Positions 22,937 through 31,700 of a stretch of 35,816 nucleotides of DNA are shown here, piece by piece; the stretch's first letter is position 1, and each line of letters opens with the position of its first letter. The notes under the pieces are model-generated. The model had not been told where the DNA came from and did not search any database. It worked only from the letters and a program-made list of their open reading frames with translations. The DNA is from a virus, in the IMG/VR virus record IMGVR_UViG_3300024229_000566, positions 1-35,816 of that record, one strand, 5' to 3'. The position numbers and the translations under genes are program-made.

Positions 22937-24219
22937 TATGTAGTAAAGTATATAACATTACTATCATAAGATCCTAATGCATCATACTGTGCTTGTGACC
23001 CTTGCCAGAAAGAAAAAGTGGAACTATCTCTGGTATTTAATGAAACTGATCCAGTAGCATTATTTAATTCAGTCGCTATACTAGCACTAACCGAAGTAAA
23101 TGATCCTGATATGTCTGTAGCTATTTGTGCTGATCCTGATAGTACTCCAGTACCGTCTAATAATGATGATCCCGATACTATGTGTCCTGCTTTACCAATT
23201 ACTACTCTACCGGTAGTTGCTGGATCCATATATAGAACTACCGAAGAAGTATTTGGAGTATTTACTCTAGTTGGTATAAATACATCGTCATTACTATCAT
23301 ATACATTTATTATTAAGTCTTTAGTACCTAATGTATGTGAAACTGAATGGGTAGTTGCTGAAGTAAATGTATCTGATACTGTAGATGAACTGACTATTGT
23401 AGTACTAATGCCTGTCAAACCAGAACCATCTCCTATAAAAGATCCAGAGAAAGACCCTGATATACTTTCATTTCCATCAGCAGTATGTATTTGTCCATCT
23501 TGGCCAACAGTTAAAATTTTCTTAGCTGCATCAGTTGCTGATTCAATATCTGCACCTTCAATTCTAATTTCATTTGTATTCCCAATACCACCTAATCTTA
23601 ATGCAGTTCCACTTGGGGATGAATAAGTAGTTGTAACTACTTGAGAGTTTATGAATGTTCTTTGTGCAGCAATGACAACTTGCGTATCATTCTCTTCTCC
23701 ATATGTCGATTGTGAAATAAGACTTTCAGTTATTCCAGAAGAATCATATATTGGAACATAATTAGTAGTACCAGATACTAAACCTGTTAAACCAGAACCG
23801 TCTCCTATAAATGAAGATGCTGATACTTGACCATCTACTTCTAACTCTGTACCATTGATTAATTGTAATTTGTCCGACCTTAATCTAGCCGTTATATTGT
23901 TTGAACCTGCTTTTTTATTTGCAAATTCTATAAGTCCATCTTCTGAACCATCTGAAGCATCTTGTATCTTTGCTGTTATCTTAGCATATACTACTTCTTG
24001 GTCAGCATCATTCTCTCCTTTGAACTTTAATTGTCCAAGGTAATCTGCATCTCCTGGTGAACTTGAATTTCTTTTGAATGTAGCTACTGGTGCTGCTGTT
24101 GAAGAATCTTCTGTAGCTGTAAGTAATAATGAATCGTCTGTTGATCCACTATTTGTAATCGTTAATGTAGATAAGCTAGCGTCTGAACCACTAACTATTA
24201 GTTTCTTCCAATTTGGCAT
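22936..24219 (-). CDS. Tail fibre protein
   Basis: A 427-aa protein. The start MPNWKKLIVSGSDAS matches the start of the 1115-aa fibre (MATWKKIVVSGSNIS), so both probably use the same N-terminal attachment segment. Two GSFIGDGSGLTG fibre words are present (near residues 140 and 265). A cassette of about 75 residues ending TTGRVVIGKAGHIVSGS has a close counterpart in the 1115-aa protein. The end, FWQGSQAQYDALGSYDSNVIYF, is a short motif seen at the C-terminus of many phage tail proteins. Expected to be a trimeric fibre or fibre segment on the virion. The long 5' leader (69 nt after the motif) contains a small GTAA-loop hairpin. Confidence 0.83.
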   Translation of the reverse strand: MPNWKKLIVSGSDASLSTLTITNSGSTDDSLLLTATEDSSTAAPVATFKRNSSSPGDADYLGQLKFKGENDADQEVVYAKITAKIQDASDGSEDGLIEFANKKAGSNNITARLRSDKLQLINGTELEVDGQVSASSFIGDGSGLTGLVSGTTNYVPIYDSSGITESLISQSTYGEENDTQVVIAAQRTFINSQVVTTTYSSPSGTALRLGGIGNTNEIRIEGADIESATDAAKKILTVGQDGQIHTADGNESISGSFSGSFIGDGSGLTGISTTIVSSSTVSDTFTSATTHSVSHTLGTKDLIINVYDSNDDVFIPTRVNTPNTSSVVLYMDPATTGRVVIGKAGHIVSGSSLLDGTGVLSGSAQIATDISGSFTSVSASIATELNNATGSVSLNTRDSSTFSFWQGSQAQYDALGSYDSNVIYFTT

Positions 24220-24259
24220 GTTACTTCTATTTACGGTTGGTTACTCTAAGAGCCCACTT

Positions 24260-24271
24260 CCTCTTACGAGG
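24260..24271 (-). other. Small hairpin in the leader of the 427-aa fibre gene
   Basis: The coding strand reads CCTC-GTAA-GAGG, a 4-bp stem closed by a GNRA-type tetraloop, followed by an alternative pairing AAGAG...CTCTT that uses the same bases. No T-tract follows, so it is not a standard terminator. It could be a leader structure or mean nothing. Confidence 0.25.
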
Positions 24272-24288
24272 CCGATAATTAGCTTTAT

Positions 24289-24296
24289 TATAAATA
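24289..24296 (-). promoter_or_regulatory. Putative late promoter before the 427-aa fibre gene
   Basis: The coding strand reads CCTATATTTATAATAAAGC, with a TATAAT hexamer inside, ending 69 nt before the ATG. It lies in the 84-bp gap after the small 67-aa gene. Another match, inside that gene at 24400-24407, is probably coincidental. Confidence 0.48.
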
Positions 24297-24303
24297 TAGG
24301 AAC

Positions 24304-24507
24304 TTATCCCTTATCTATCAACTGTTTTAACTTAAGCATTATCTTTTGATAAATCTCAAATTCTTCTCCTTTGTAATTTGCTTGTTGAAGCTTTTGCCCT
24401 ATAAATAGAGCTTCTGATTTTAAGAATATAGAAGAGGAGGCTGATTGTTTTGCTCCTCTTCCTATGTTTCTTTTACCTTTTATTGCCATTAATAACCTTT
24501 TAAACAT
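24304..24507 (-). CDS. Small basic protein, function unknown
   Basis: A 67-aa protein, strongly basic (MFKRLLMAIKGKRNIGRGAKQ) with a helical C-terminal half (EEFEIYQKIMLKLKQLIDKG). It starts 6 bp after the stop of the 1115-aa fibre and is therefore co-translated with it. Its composition is unlike the fibres around it. Such small genes after long fibres are sometimes assembly chaperones; that is inference only. Confidence 0.62.
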   Translation of the reverse strand: MFKRLLMAIKGKRNIGRGAKQSASSSIFLKSEALFIGQKLQQANYKGEEFEIYQKIMLKLKQLIDKG

Positions 24508-24513
24508 TTCTTA

Positions 24514-27500
24514 TTATGAGTATATGTAAATATCTTCTCCGTCTATTCTAATGTTTCCATTTTTAGCATAATTAGCATCTTCCGATGTTACTACTGCTGC
24601 AATGTATGCATCTGATGTAATTGATGTTTGGTTCCAAGTTGCTCCTGCAAAGTCTAAAGCGAATCTATTTTCTGATTCATCCCATCCTAATGCTGCTCCT
24701 TGACCATTTACAACAAATCCGGCATCTTGTGCTGTACTACCTGAGTTAAGAAGTATAAATTGATCTTCTACATTCAAGTTAGTTACTTGTTGCTCTATCG
24801 TATTACCTGTTACAGTTAAGTCACCTGTTACTGTTAAAGCTCCACCAATTGTTACATCATCTGGTAATCCAATAGTAACTGTATCTGTTGCACTTACTGC
24901 AACTGTAGTTTCATTAGCTGTACCTGAGAATGTTAAAGTGTTACCACTATCAATATCCTGTGTAGTACTTCCGTCTGAAACAATAAACGTAGTGCTTATA
25001 CCTGCAATATCTGATGCAATTGATGCACTTAATGCTGTAGATGATCCACTAATAGCAACGTTTCTAGCAGCTGACGCTGTAAATGCCATTAATGATGTTA
25101 CCTCACTATCAATTGATGCAGTAAATGCATGTATGTTACCTATGTGAGCATCTCTTGATGCTGTAGCTGCCATTAAGTTGGTTACTTCACCATCTAATGC
25201 TGTAGTAGTATTAGTGTTGGATGTTATGCTACTAGCTAATGATGCTGACGTAGCTGTTATTGATCCACTAATGTCTGCTGCTATTTGAGCTGATCCAGAT
25301 ACTACATCTGATCCTGCTAGGTTAGCAACTACTTGAGCTGAACTAGATACTAATCCATCAATGTCAAATAAATCTGAATCTATTTGAGCTGATGATGATA
25401 TAATGCCTGCTCCTAATGCTGCTATAGCTGTGTTAGATAAAGCTCCACTAATGTCTGTTGCTATCTGTGCTGATGCACTAACTAACGCTGGTAATGCTGT
25501 TAAATTACTAAATGGTATAGATCCTGATACAATATGACCACCTCTTGCTACAACTGCTCTACCAGTGGTTGCTGATCCAAAGTGAATCTCTACTACATCT
25601 GCCGTTTTAGTAAATATTGCAGAAGGTACAATTTGATAATCATCTTCATATACTGTAACTAAAATATTATCACTATTAAAGTTGTGAGTAATAGAAGCTG
25701 TAGTTACACTAGTAAACGATGATGTTACTGTTGCATTTTGATCTACTGTAATATTAGTTAATGATGAGCCATCACCTGCAAATGAACCAGTGTAGCTATA
25801 TATTGTACTTTCAATAGAAGAACTAAATGCAGTTAATGCTGCAACGTCTGTTGCTATACTAGCACTAGTCGCTGTAAACGATCCACTAATTACTGCATCT
25901 ACAACATCTAATGTTACTGTGTTGCTTGCTACTGCTGCTGTTATACCACCACCATTTGCAAATGTTAATGTATCTGTTCCTACTACTACAACATCGGTAC
26001 CTGTTGTACCTGCTATAGTAAAGTCAACACTCATGCCAGCAATATCACTTGCTAACGATGCTGATGTTGATGTAAATGCTCCACTAATTGCTGTGTTTCT
26101 AGCAGATGATCCTGTGAACGCCATTAAGGCTGTTATCTCTGCATCACTTGATGCTGTGTAAGCATGTATGTTTCCAATATGAGAATCTCTAGAAGCCGTA
26201 GCAGCCATTAATGCTGTTATCTCTCCATCTGCAGATCCTGTAAATGTATTAATTGCTACAATTGCTGCTGCATTAACTGTACCTGCTGCATTACCAGATG
26301 TAATGTCAGATGCTAATGAAGCACTTGTTGCTGTTATAGATCCTGAAATCTCTGATGCTATTTGAGCTGAACTAGAAAGTATACCATGTCCTTCTCTTAA
26401 TGCTATCTGTACCTCTGATCCTGTTGGACCTGCTACCCAATAGTCATTAGTACCATCCCATAATAATGATCCAGAGTTTGTGTTTGGTGCAGTAACATCA
26501 TTAACTGCTAAACCACCCTTAGTTGCTCCAGTACCATTTAATTGAATTATATTATCTGAAATGTCTACTGTTGTAGAATCAACTGTTGTTGTTGTTCCTG
26601 ATACAGTGAAGTCACCTTTTACTGTTACATCGGCACCACTTAAAGTAAATGCTGAATTAACTGATGAACTAAACGTTTCTAAATCATCTATATCTACTGC
26701 ATTGGCTGTTATACTTGTTGCTAACGATGCACTTGTAGTTGTTATAGCTCCACTAATTGCAGTATCTCTGGCTGCACTAGCAGTAAATGCCATTAATGAC
26801 GATATCTCACTATCAGCTGAAGCAGTAAAGGCATGAATATTACCTATATGAGCATCTCTTGATGCTGTAGCTGCCATAAGAGCTGATATCTCTCCATCTG
26901 CTGACGCTGTAAATGCATGTATATTACCAACGTGAGCTGTCTGTACTGATAGATTGTTAGTATTAGTAGTTATACTACCTGCTAACGACGCTGACGTAGA
27001 TGTAACTGATCCACTAATGTCTGTTGCTATTTGAGCTGAACTAGATAGTAGTGTTGGTTTGTTTGTAATATCATCAAAGTCAGTACTTATATTAGCAATT
27101 GCTGCTGCTAAAGAGGCACTTGTTGAAGTAAATGATCCACTAATCGCTACATTTCTTGCAGCTGATCCTGTGAATGCCATTAAAGACGTTACTTCACCAT
27201 CTAACGACGTAATATTGTTTTTATTAGTAGTAATGTCTGGTGCTATCGAAGCACTTAAACTTTGTGAAACTGTTAATAATTCAGCTTCAGTTGCAAATGT
27301 TGCATCTAAACTACTTGAAAATGTTTCTTGGTCTGTTACTCTTGTTGCTAACGATGCACTTAATGCTGTAGATGATCCACTAATTGCTACATTTCTAGCA
27401 GCAGAGGCAGTAAATGCCATAAGTGCAGAAATTTCACTATCTGCAGATGCTGTGAAGGAATGTATGTTACCTATATGTGCTTGTGCTACGTCTACATTAT

Positions 27501-27861
27501 TCTCTTCCGTAGTAATACGGGTAGCTAATGAAGCACTTAATGCTGTTGACGAACCACTAATTGCTGAACCTCTTGCTGCTGATGCAGTAAAGGCCATTAA
27601 TGATGTTACTTCGCCGTCTATTGATGCTGTAAAGGAATGAATATTCCCAACATGTGATTGAACGACATCTACATTGTTTGCTTCAGTTGTTATACTGGTT
27701 GCTAATGATGCTGATGTTGCTGTTATTGATCCGGATATATCGGTTGCTATCTGAGCTGAGCTAGATAAAATACCCTGGCCGGATGATGCTAAATAATTTG
27801 AGTCGTTGGCTAGTTGAGATATATTACTACCCGAGACTACAATTTTTTTCCAAGTTGCCAT
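24514..27861 (-). CDS. Long repetitive tail fibre protein
   Basis: A 1115-aa protein starting MATWKKIVVSGSNISQL, the same attachment-type start as the 427-aa fibre. The body is Ser/Ala/Thr-rich and built from degenerate repeats: six copies of GNIH-[SA]-[FY]-TAS followed by an S-LMA-TAS segment, and about eight SGS-TA-SASLA blocks separated by short D/N-rich helices. Inside are a TKGGLAVND...SGSLLWDGTNDYWVAG cassette shared with the S74 fibre and a TTGRAVVARGGHIVSGS cassette shared with the 427-aa fibre. The C-terminal region (about 990-1115) is a different, less repetitive beta domain. Probably a long rod-like trimeric fibre. The repeats suit length change by recombination. Confidence 0.85.
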   Translation of the reverse strand: MATWKKIVVSGSNISQLANDSNYLASSGQGILSSSAQIATDISGSITATSASLATSITTEANNVDVVQSHVGNIHSFTASIDGEVTSLMAFTASAARGSAISGSSTALSASLATRITTEENNVDVAQAHIGNIHSFTASADSEISALMAFTASAARNVAISGSSTALSASLATRVTDQETFSSSLDATFATEAELLTVSQSLSASIAPDITTNKNNITSLDGEVTSLMAFTGSAARNVAISGSFTSTSASLAAAIANISTDFDDITNKPTLLSSSAQIATDISGSVTSTSASLAGSITTNTNNLSVQTAHVGNIHAFTASADGEISALMAATASRDAHIGNIHAFTASADSEISSLMAFTASAARDTAISGAITTTSASLATSITANAVDIDDLETFSSSVNSAFTLSGADVTVKGDFTVSGTTTTVDSTTVDISDNIIQLNGTGATKGGLAVNDVTAPNTNSGSLLWDGTNDYWVAGPTGSEVQIALREGHGILSSSAQIASEISGSITATSASLASDITSGNAAGTVNAAAIVAINTFTGSADGEITALMAATASRDSHIGNIHAYTASSDAEITALMAFTGSSARNTAISGAFTSTSASLASDIAGMSVDFTIAGTTGTDVVVVGTDTLTFANGGGITAAVASNTVTLDVVDAVISGSFTATSASIATDVAALTAFSSSIESTIYSYTGSFAGDGSSLTNITVDQNATVTSSFTSVTTASITHNFNSDNILVTVYEDDYQIVPSAIFTKTADVVEIHFGSATTGRAVVARGGHIVSGSIPFSNLTALPALVSASAQIATDISGALSNTAIAALGAGIISSSAQIDSDLFDIDGLVSSSAQVVANLAGSDVVSGSAQIAADISGSITATSASLASSITSNTNTTTALDGEVTNLMAATASRDAHIGNIHAFTASIDSEVTSLMAFTASAARNVAISGSSTALSASIASDIAGISTTFIVSDGSTTQDIDSGNTLTFSGTANETTVAVSATDTVTIGLPDDVTIGGALTVTGDLTVTGNTIEQQVTNLNVEDQFILLNSGSTAQDAGFVVNGQGAALGWDESENRFALDFAGATWNQTSITSDAYIAAVVTSEDANYAKNGNIRIDGEDIYIYS
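25119..27655 (-). repeat. Degenerate in-frame repeats within the 1115-aa fibre
   Basis: Six copies of a GNIH-[SA]-[FY]-TAS word, located near 27640, 27465, 26925, 26835, 26165 and 25135. Each is followed by an LMA-TAS word, and most by an AISG--T--SASLA segment. At the DNA level they read as related GTATGTTACC/AATATTACC blocks. Spacing varies, so the array has been reshuffled rather than kept as a strict tandem repeat. Confidence 0.8.
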
Positions 27862-27891
27862 TTCTTATTGATGTTTTTAGTTGTCGTTAGT

Positions 27892-27899
27892 TATAAATA
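27892..27899 (-). promoter_or_regulatory. Putative late promoter before the 1115-aa fibre gene
   Basis: The coding strand reads GATATTTATTTATAACTAAC, two overlapping TATTTAT words, ending 30 nt before the ATG. It occupies the 55-bp gap between two fibre genes. A further match at 27929-27936 overlaps the end of the preceding coding region. Confidence 0.5.
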
Positions 27900-27916
27900 A
27901 ATATCATGGTATACTG

Positions 27917-28729
27917 TTAACTGCCCCCTATAAATAGATTATAATTTGAATCTAAGTATAATCCTCCACTTACGTAAGTAGGTTCAGAAGATTGAGTTAG
28001 TAAAGTAAGTGTTCCTCCAATAGTTACGTCACCAGAAAAGACGTTATTATTAGCATCTGCATACGATGAAGTTGCTGCTGTTAAGCTATCAACCTGTGTC
28101 TGTATAGATGCTGTAAATGTTACTATTGAAGATGTGAATGAATTGAATGTTGCAGGAGTTACTATTCTAGAATCAACTGCTGTTGTAAAGTGAGATGAAC
28201 CAGTATCTAAACTAACACCTTCTGTGTTAAGTACTATACCGTTACCTGCATCTACATCTATTACTACCGATCCTGCTGAACCTCCTCCTGATAAACCATC
28301 ACCAGCAAATACTGCTGATATGTCTCCTGTACCAGAAACACTTTGAGGTTTCCATACTCCTGCTGTTGAATCGTATGCTAATACTTGACCATTAGATGCA
28401 CTTGCTACCGATGAAGATACATCTGTCAGTCCTGCTAAAGTAGAAGATCCTCCTCCACCTCCACCTGGCCAAGTAAATGGTGCAAATGATTGTGAGTTAC
28501 TAAATCCTGAATAGCCTGGAGTTACGAATGCTTCAAAGAATGATCCTTTATATAGAGCGTTTGTATGTTCTACGTAAACAATTTGACCTTCAGCTACTCT
28601 GGTAGGATCCAAAGCAATCATGTTTGAAGCAGAAGGGACAGTTATCCACCCTCCTTGAACAAAGTCAATTTTGGTAAACGCTCCGGAATTACCGGATCTA
28701 ATATATATGTCTGTTGCAGTTACTGCCAT
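27917..28729 (-). CDS. Tail fibre protein with conserved N-terminal adaptor-like domain
   Basis: A 270-aa protein. Residues 1-85 (IYIRSGNSGAFTKID, QIVYVEHTNALYKGSFFEAF, FAPFTWPGG) form a compact, non-repetitive domain suited to attachment. A GGGGGG linker follows, then LAGLTDVSSSVASASNGQVLAYDS, a repeat of the type common in phage fibres where a parameter list precedes GQVLAYDS-GVWKP. The C-terminal part contains ITVDQ-like coiled segments (SSIVTFTASIQTQVDSLTAATSSYAD) similar to the N-terminal region of the 1709-aa protein and ends GGLYLDSNYNLFIGGS. It begins 12 bp after the 1709-aa gene, with TTAGGA just before the ATG as a weak ribosome site. Confidence 0.8.
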   Translation of the reverse strand: MAVTATDIYIRSGNSGAFTKIDFVQGGWITVPSASNMIALDPTRVAEGQIVYVEHTNALYKGSFFEAFVTPGYSGFSNSQSFAPFTWPGGGGGGSSTLAGLTDVSSSVASASNGQVLAYDSTAGVWKPQSVSGTGDISAVFAGDGLSGGGSAGSVVIDVDAGNGIVLNTEGVSLDTGSSHFTTAVDSRIVTPATFNSFTSSIVTFTASIQTQVDSLTAATSSYADANNNVFSGDVTIGGTLTLLTQSSEPTYVSGGLYLDSNYNLFIGGS

Positions 28730-28741
28730 GTCCTAATCATT

Positions 28742-31700
28742 TTATGGTGCCGACCCTGTTGAAGGCATCAAAAATAGTCTTGAATTATTATTATTTTGTC
28801 CTGTTTGAAAAATCATTCCCCAATTAGTATGACCTAAATGATCATTTTCTAATTCGAAATAATATATCCCTGCACTTGTTACTCCTTCAATTGCAATATC
28901 TTTAGCATATAAAGAGTATTGTTTTGCTGTTCCACTACCGTAAGGTATTCCTCCATTATACATTGTAGCTGGTTTATCACCAACTACTGATGCAGATGGG
29001 AATAAGAATAATGCTATTTGAGCATCTCCACTAAAGTCTAAATATCCGAAACTTGCTAAACCTGTACCAGTTCCAGATGTATTAGATAATGTTGTAAGTG
29101 ATGAACTATAAAGTAGCTCATTATCTCCTCCTACATGAGAAGGACTAAATGTTGTTCCTAATGCTCCACTTTGAAACATTGCTATTACTGAACCAGAAGT
29201 AATGCCAACTCCGTCTCCTCCTACATCACCTAATGTACCATATGCTGCTGCTTCTGATGCTGGTGAACCTCCATCATATCCGTACGCATAAACTAAGTAT
29301 GGTTGTGCTGCTACTTCAATTGTTCTTCCAGTATGTGTTGTACTTTTACCAAAGTTATCTGAAACTTTTACATTATAGTTGTAAGTACCAGCTGCTAATT
29401 GAGCAGTATTTCTTATAAATGCTGATGATGAATCTGCTGCTGTATAGAAGAAATCAAACTTATCTGAATCACTACCTTCAACACTTGCACTAAATGGTAC
29501 GTTACTTTCAGTATCAGAAATACTCATACTTACTAAGTGAGTCCCTATTGCTATTGAAGCTGTTAAATTAGCTGTAATATCTGCAAAAGATACTACTGTT
29601 GGTGCTGCGTTTTCTGTTACATTAATACTTATACTACCAGATCCTACATTATCATATTGATCTCTAAAAGTAATATTAGATGTTATTGATGCTCCTGATC
29701 CTGTACCAGAACCGCTTATATTTTGGTTAAGTGAAATTGCTCCAGCATTTGTAATTGCTACTTGAGCATTTGATGAAGTAAATGATTGAACTGCTGCTGT
29801 TCCATAATTAGGTGAGTAACTTACTCCTAAATCTGCTTGTGTACCTGTTCTACCATTTGAATTAGTTACTACATCTGCTCCACTTACTGCTGATTCAATT
29901 ACATAGAAAGTACCATTAGTTGATAAAGTACCTATATCTGCTGCTGCTACTGTAAATGAATCGTTTTCTGTATTGGTTCTGAAAGCATGTGTATCTGTTA
30001 CTGATGCTGTTATAGGGTAAGTAGAAGCACTTAGGTTATTTTTTGCTTGTACAATCCATGAAGTACCAGATCTAAATGTATTTAATTGACTATTAAGTCC
30101 GGTAAATGTTACATTATCGTAATCTACCGTATCACTTTCAGTGTCACTAAACGTTAAAGTAACTAAAGTACTTCCTGATCTACCTAAATTGGTATTTTGA
30201 TTAGCTGTTGTATCACTAAATGTTATATCAGGTGCGTTATTAGTTGTTACGTTAATTGATATACTTCCAGACCCTACATTGTCATATTGATCTCTATATG
30301 TTATATCAGAAGTAATAGTGTCACCTGATGCTGTTCCTGATCCACTTAATAAAAATCCTGTTGTTAAATTACCGCTACTATCTACTGCTATTTGAGCATT
30401 AGAAGAAGTAAATGATTGTACTGTTGGACTTCCATATGATGGTGAGTAACTTACTGATAAGTCAGCTTGTGTACCTGTTCGACCATCACTATTGATTCTT
30501 ATGTTATTACTATTACCAGCTGACTCTATAATATAGAATGTACCATTAGTACCTAAAGTACCAATTGGAGCTGCAGCAATTGTAATATCTGTTTCAGTAT
30601 TAGTTACTTGTTGTGCTTTAGCAAATGAATCAAATACACTAGCTGTAATATCATAATCACCTGCTGGTAGATCATTTATAGCTTTTACTTCAAAAGAAGA
30701 AGAATCAGAATTATTATAAACTATTTCAAATAATGCAGCATCTGTTCCAGATAAACTTGCACTATAAGGTACATCTCCTTCTGATTCTGTTATGCTACCA
30801 GAAAATAAAGTTGTCCCAGCTACACCTAAATTTGTATTGAATTTAGAAGATTGCTGAGTAAAAGATGCAGTAGGCGGTGTGTTCAACGCTACACTTACAC
30901 TTATACTACTAGAACCAATATTGTTAAATTGATCCTGGTAGGTTATTGTTGATGAAATAGTATCACCAGAACTAGTAGTCGAACCACTTACGTTGGTGTT
31001 TAGAGTTAGTCCACCTACACTATCAATAGTTATTGCAGAATTAGATGAGGTAAATGACTGAACTGCTGCACTATTGTATTGAGGACTGTACGTAACATCT
31101 AAGTCACCTTTGGTTCCTGTTCTACCATTGCTGTTGATAACTATATTTGCACCGCTTACTGCAGATTCTATTATATAGTAGTCACCGTTATTAGATGCAG
31201 AACCTATTGGAGCTGCAGCAATATTTAAATCATGTTTAGATGTTCTAGTTGCAAAAGAATGTATATCATCTATTGATGCGGTAATACCATAGTTAGAAGA
31301 ACTTAAATTATTAATAGGTTGTACTATAAACGTACCACCTGCTTGTATTGTATTTAATTGACCAGATGGGTCGGTGAAAACAAATGAAGTTAAATCTACA
31401 TTGTCACCTTCTGAGTCACTAAATGAAATTGTATTAATTGTTGACCCACTTCTTGCACCATTTGTATTCAGATTAGCTGAAGTATCGGTAAATGTAATTG
31501 TAGGTGCAACATTATCAGTTATATTAACTGTAAAGTTTGTTTGTGCTGGAGTACCAAATGAATTACTAGCAGTAACACTGCCAACTAATTGAGTACCTCC
31601 ATTATATGATGATCCTGATATATTTGATGCTAATGTTACATATCCAGAAGAATCTATACTAAACCATCCTGATGATGAAATAGACCAAGTCACTGATTGA

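Noticed and set aside
23018-27640. Long plus-strand open frames opposite the fibre genes
   Set aside because: They are the antisense of Ser/Ala-rich repeats, which avoid stop codons on both strands. They are hydrophobic low-complexity frames with no start context or homology.
25119-31516. Diversity-generating retroelement template/variable repeats in the fibres
   Set aside because: No reverse transcriptase is seen, and the repeats differ throughout, not mainly at adenines. Ordinary domain duplication explains them.
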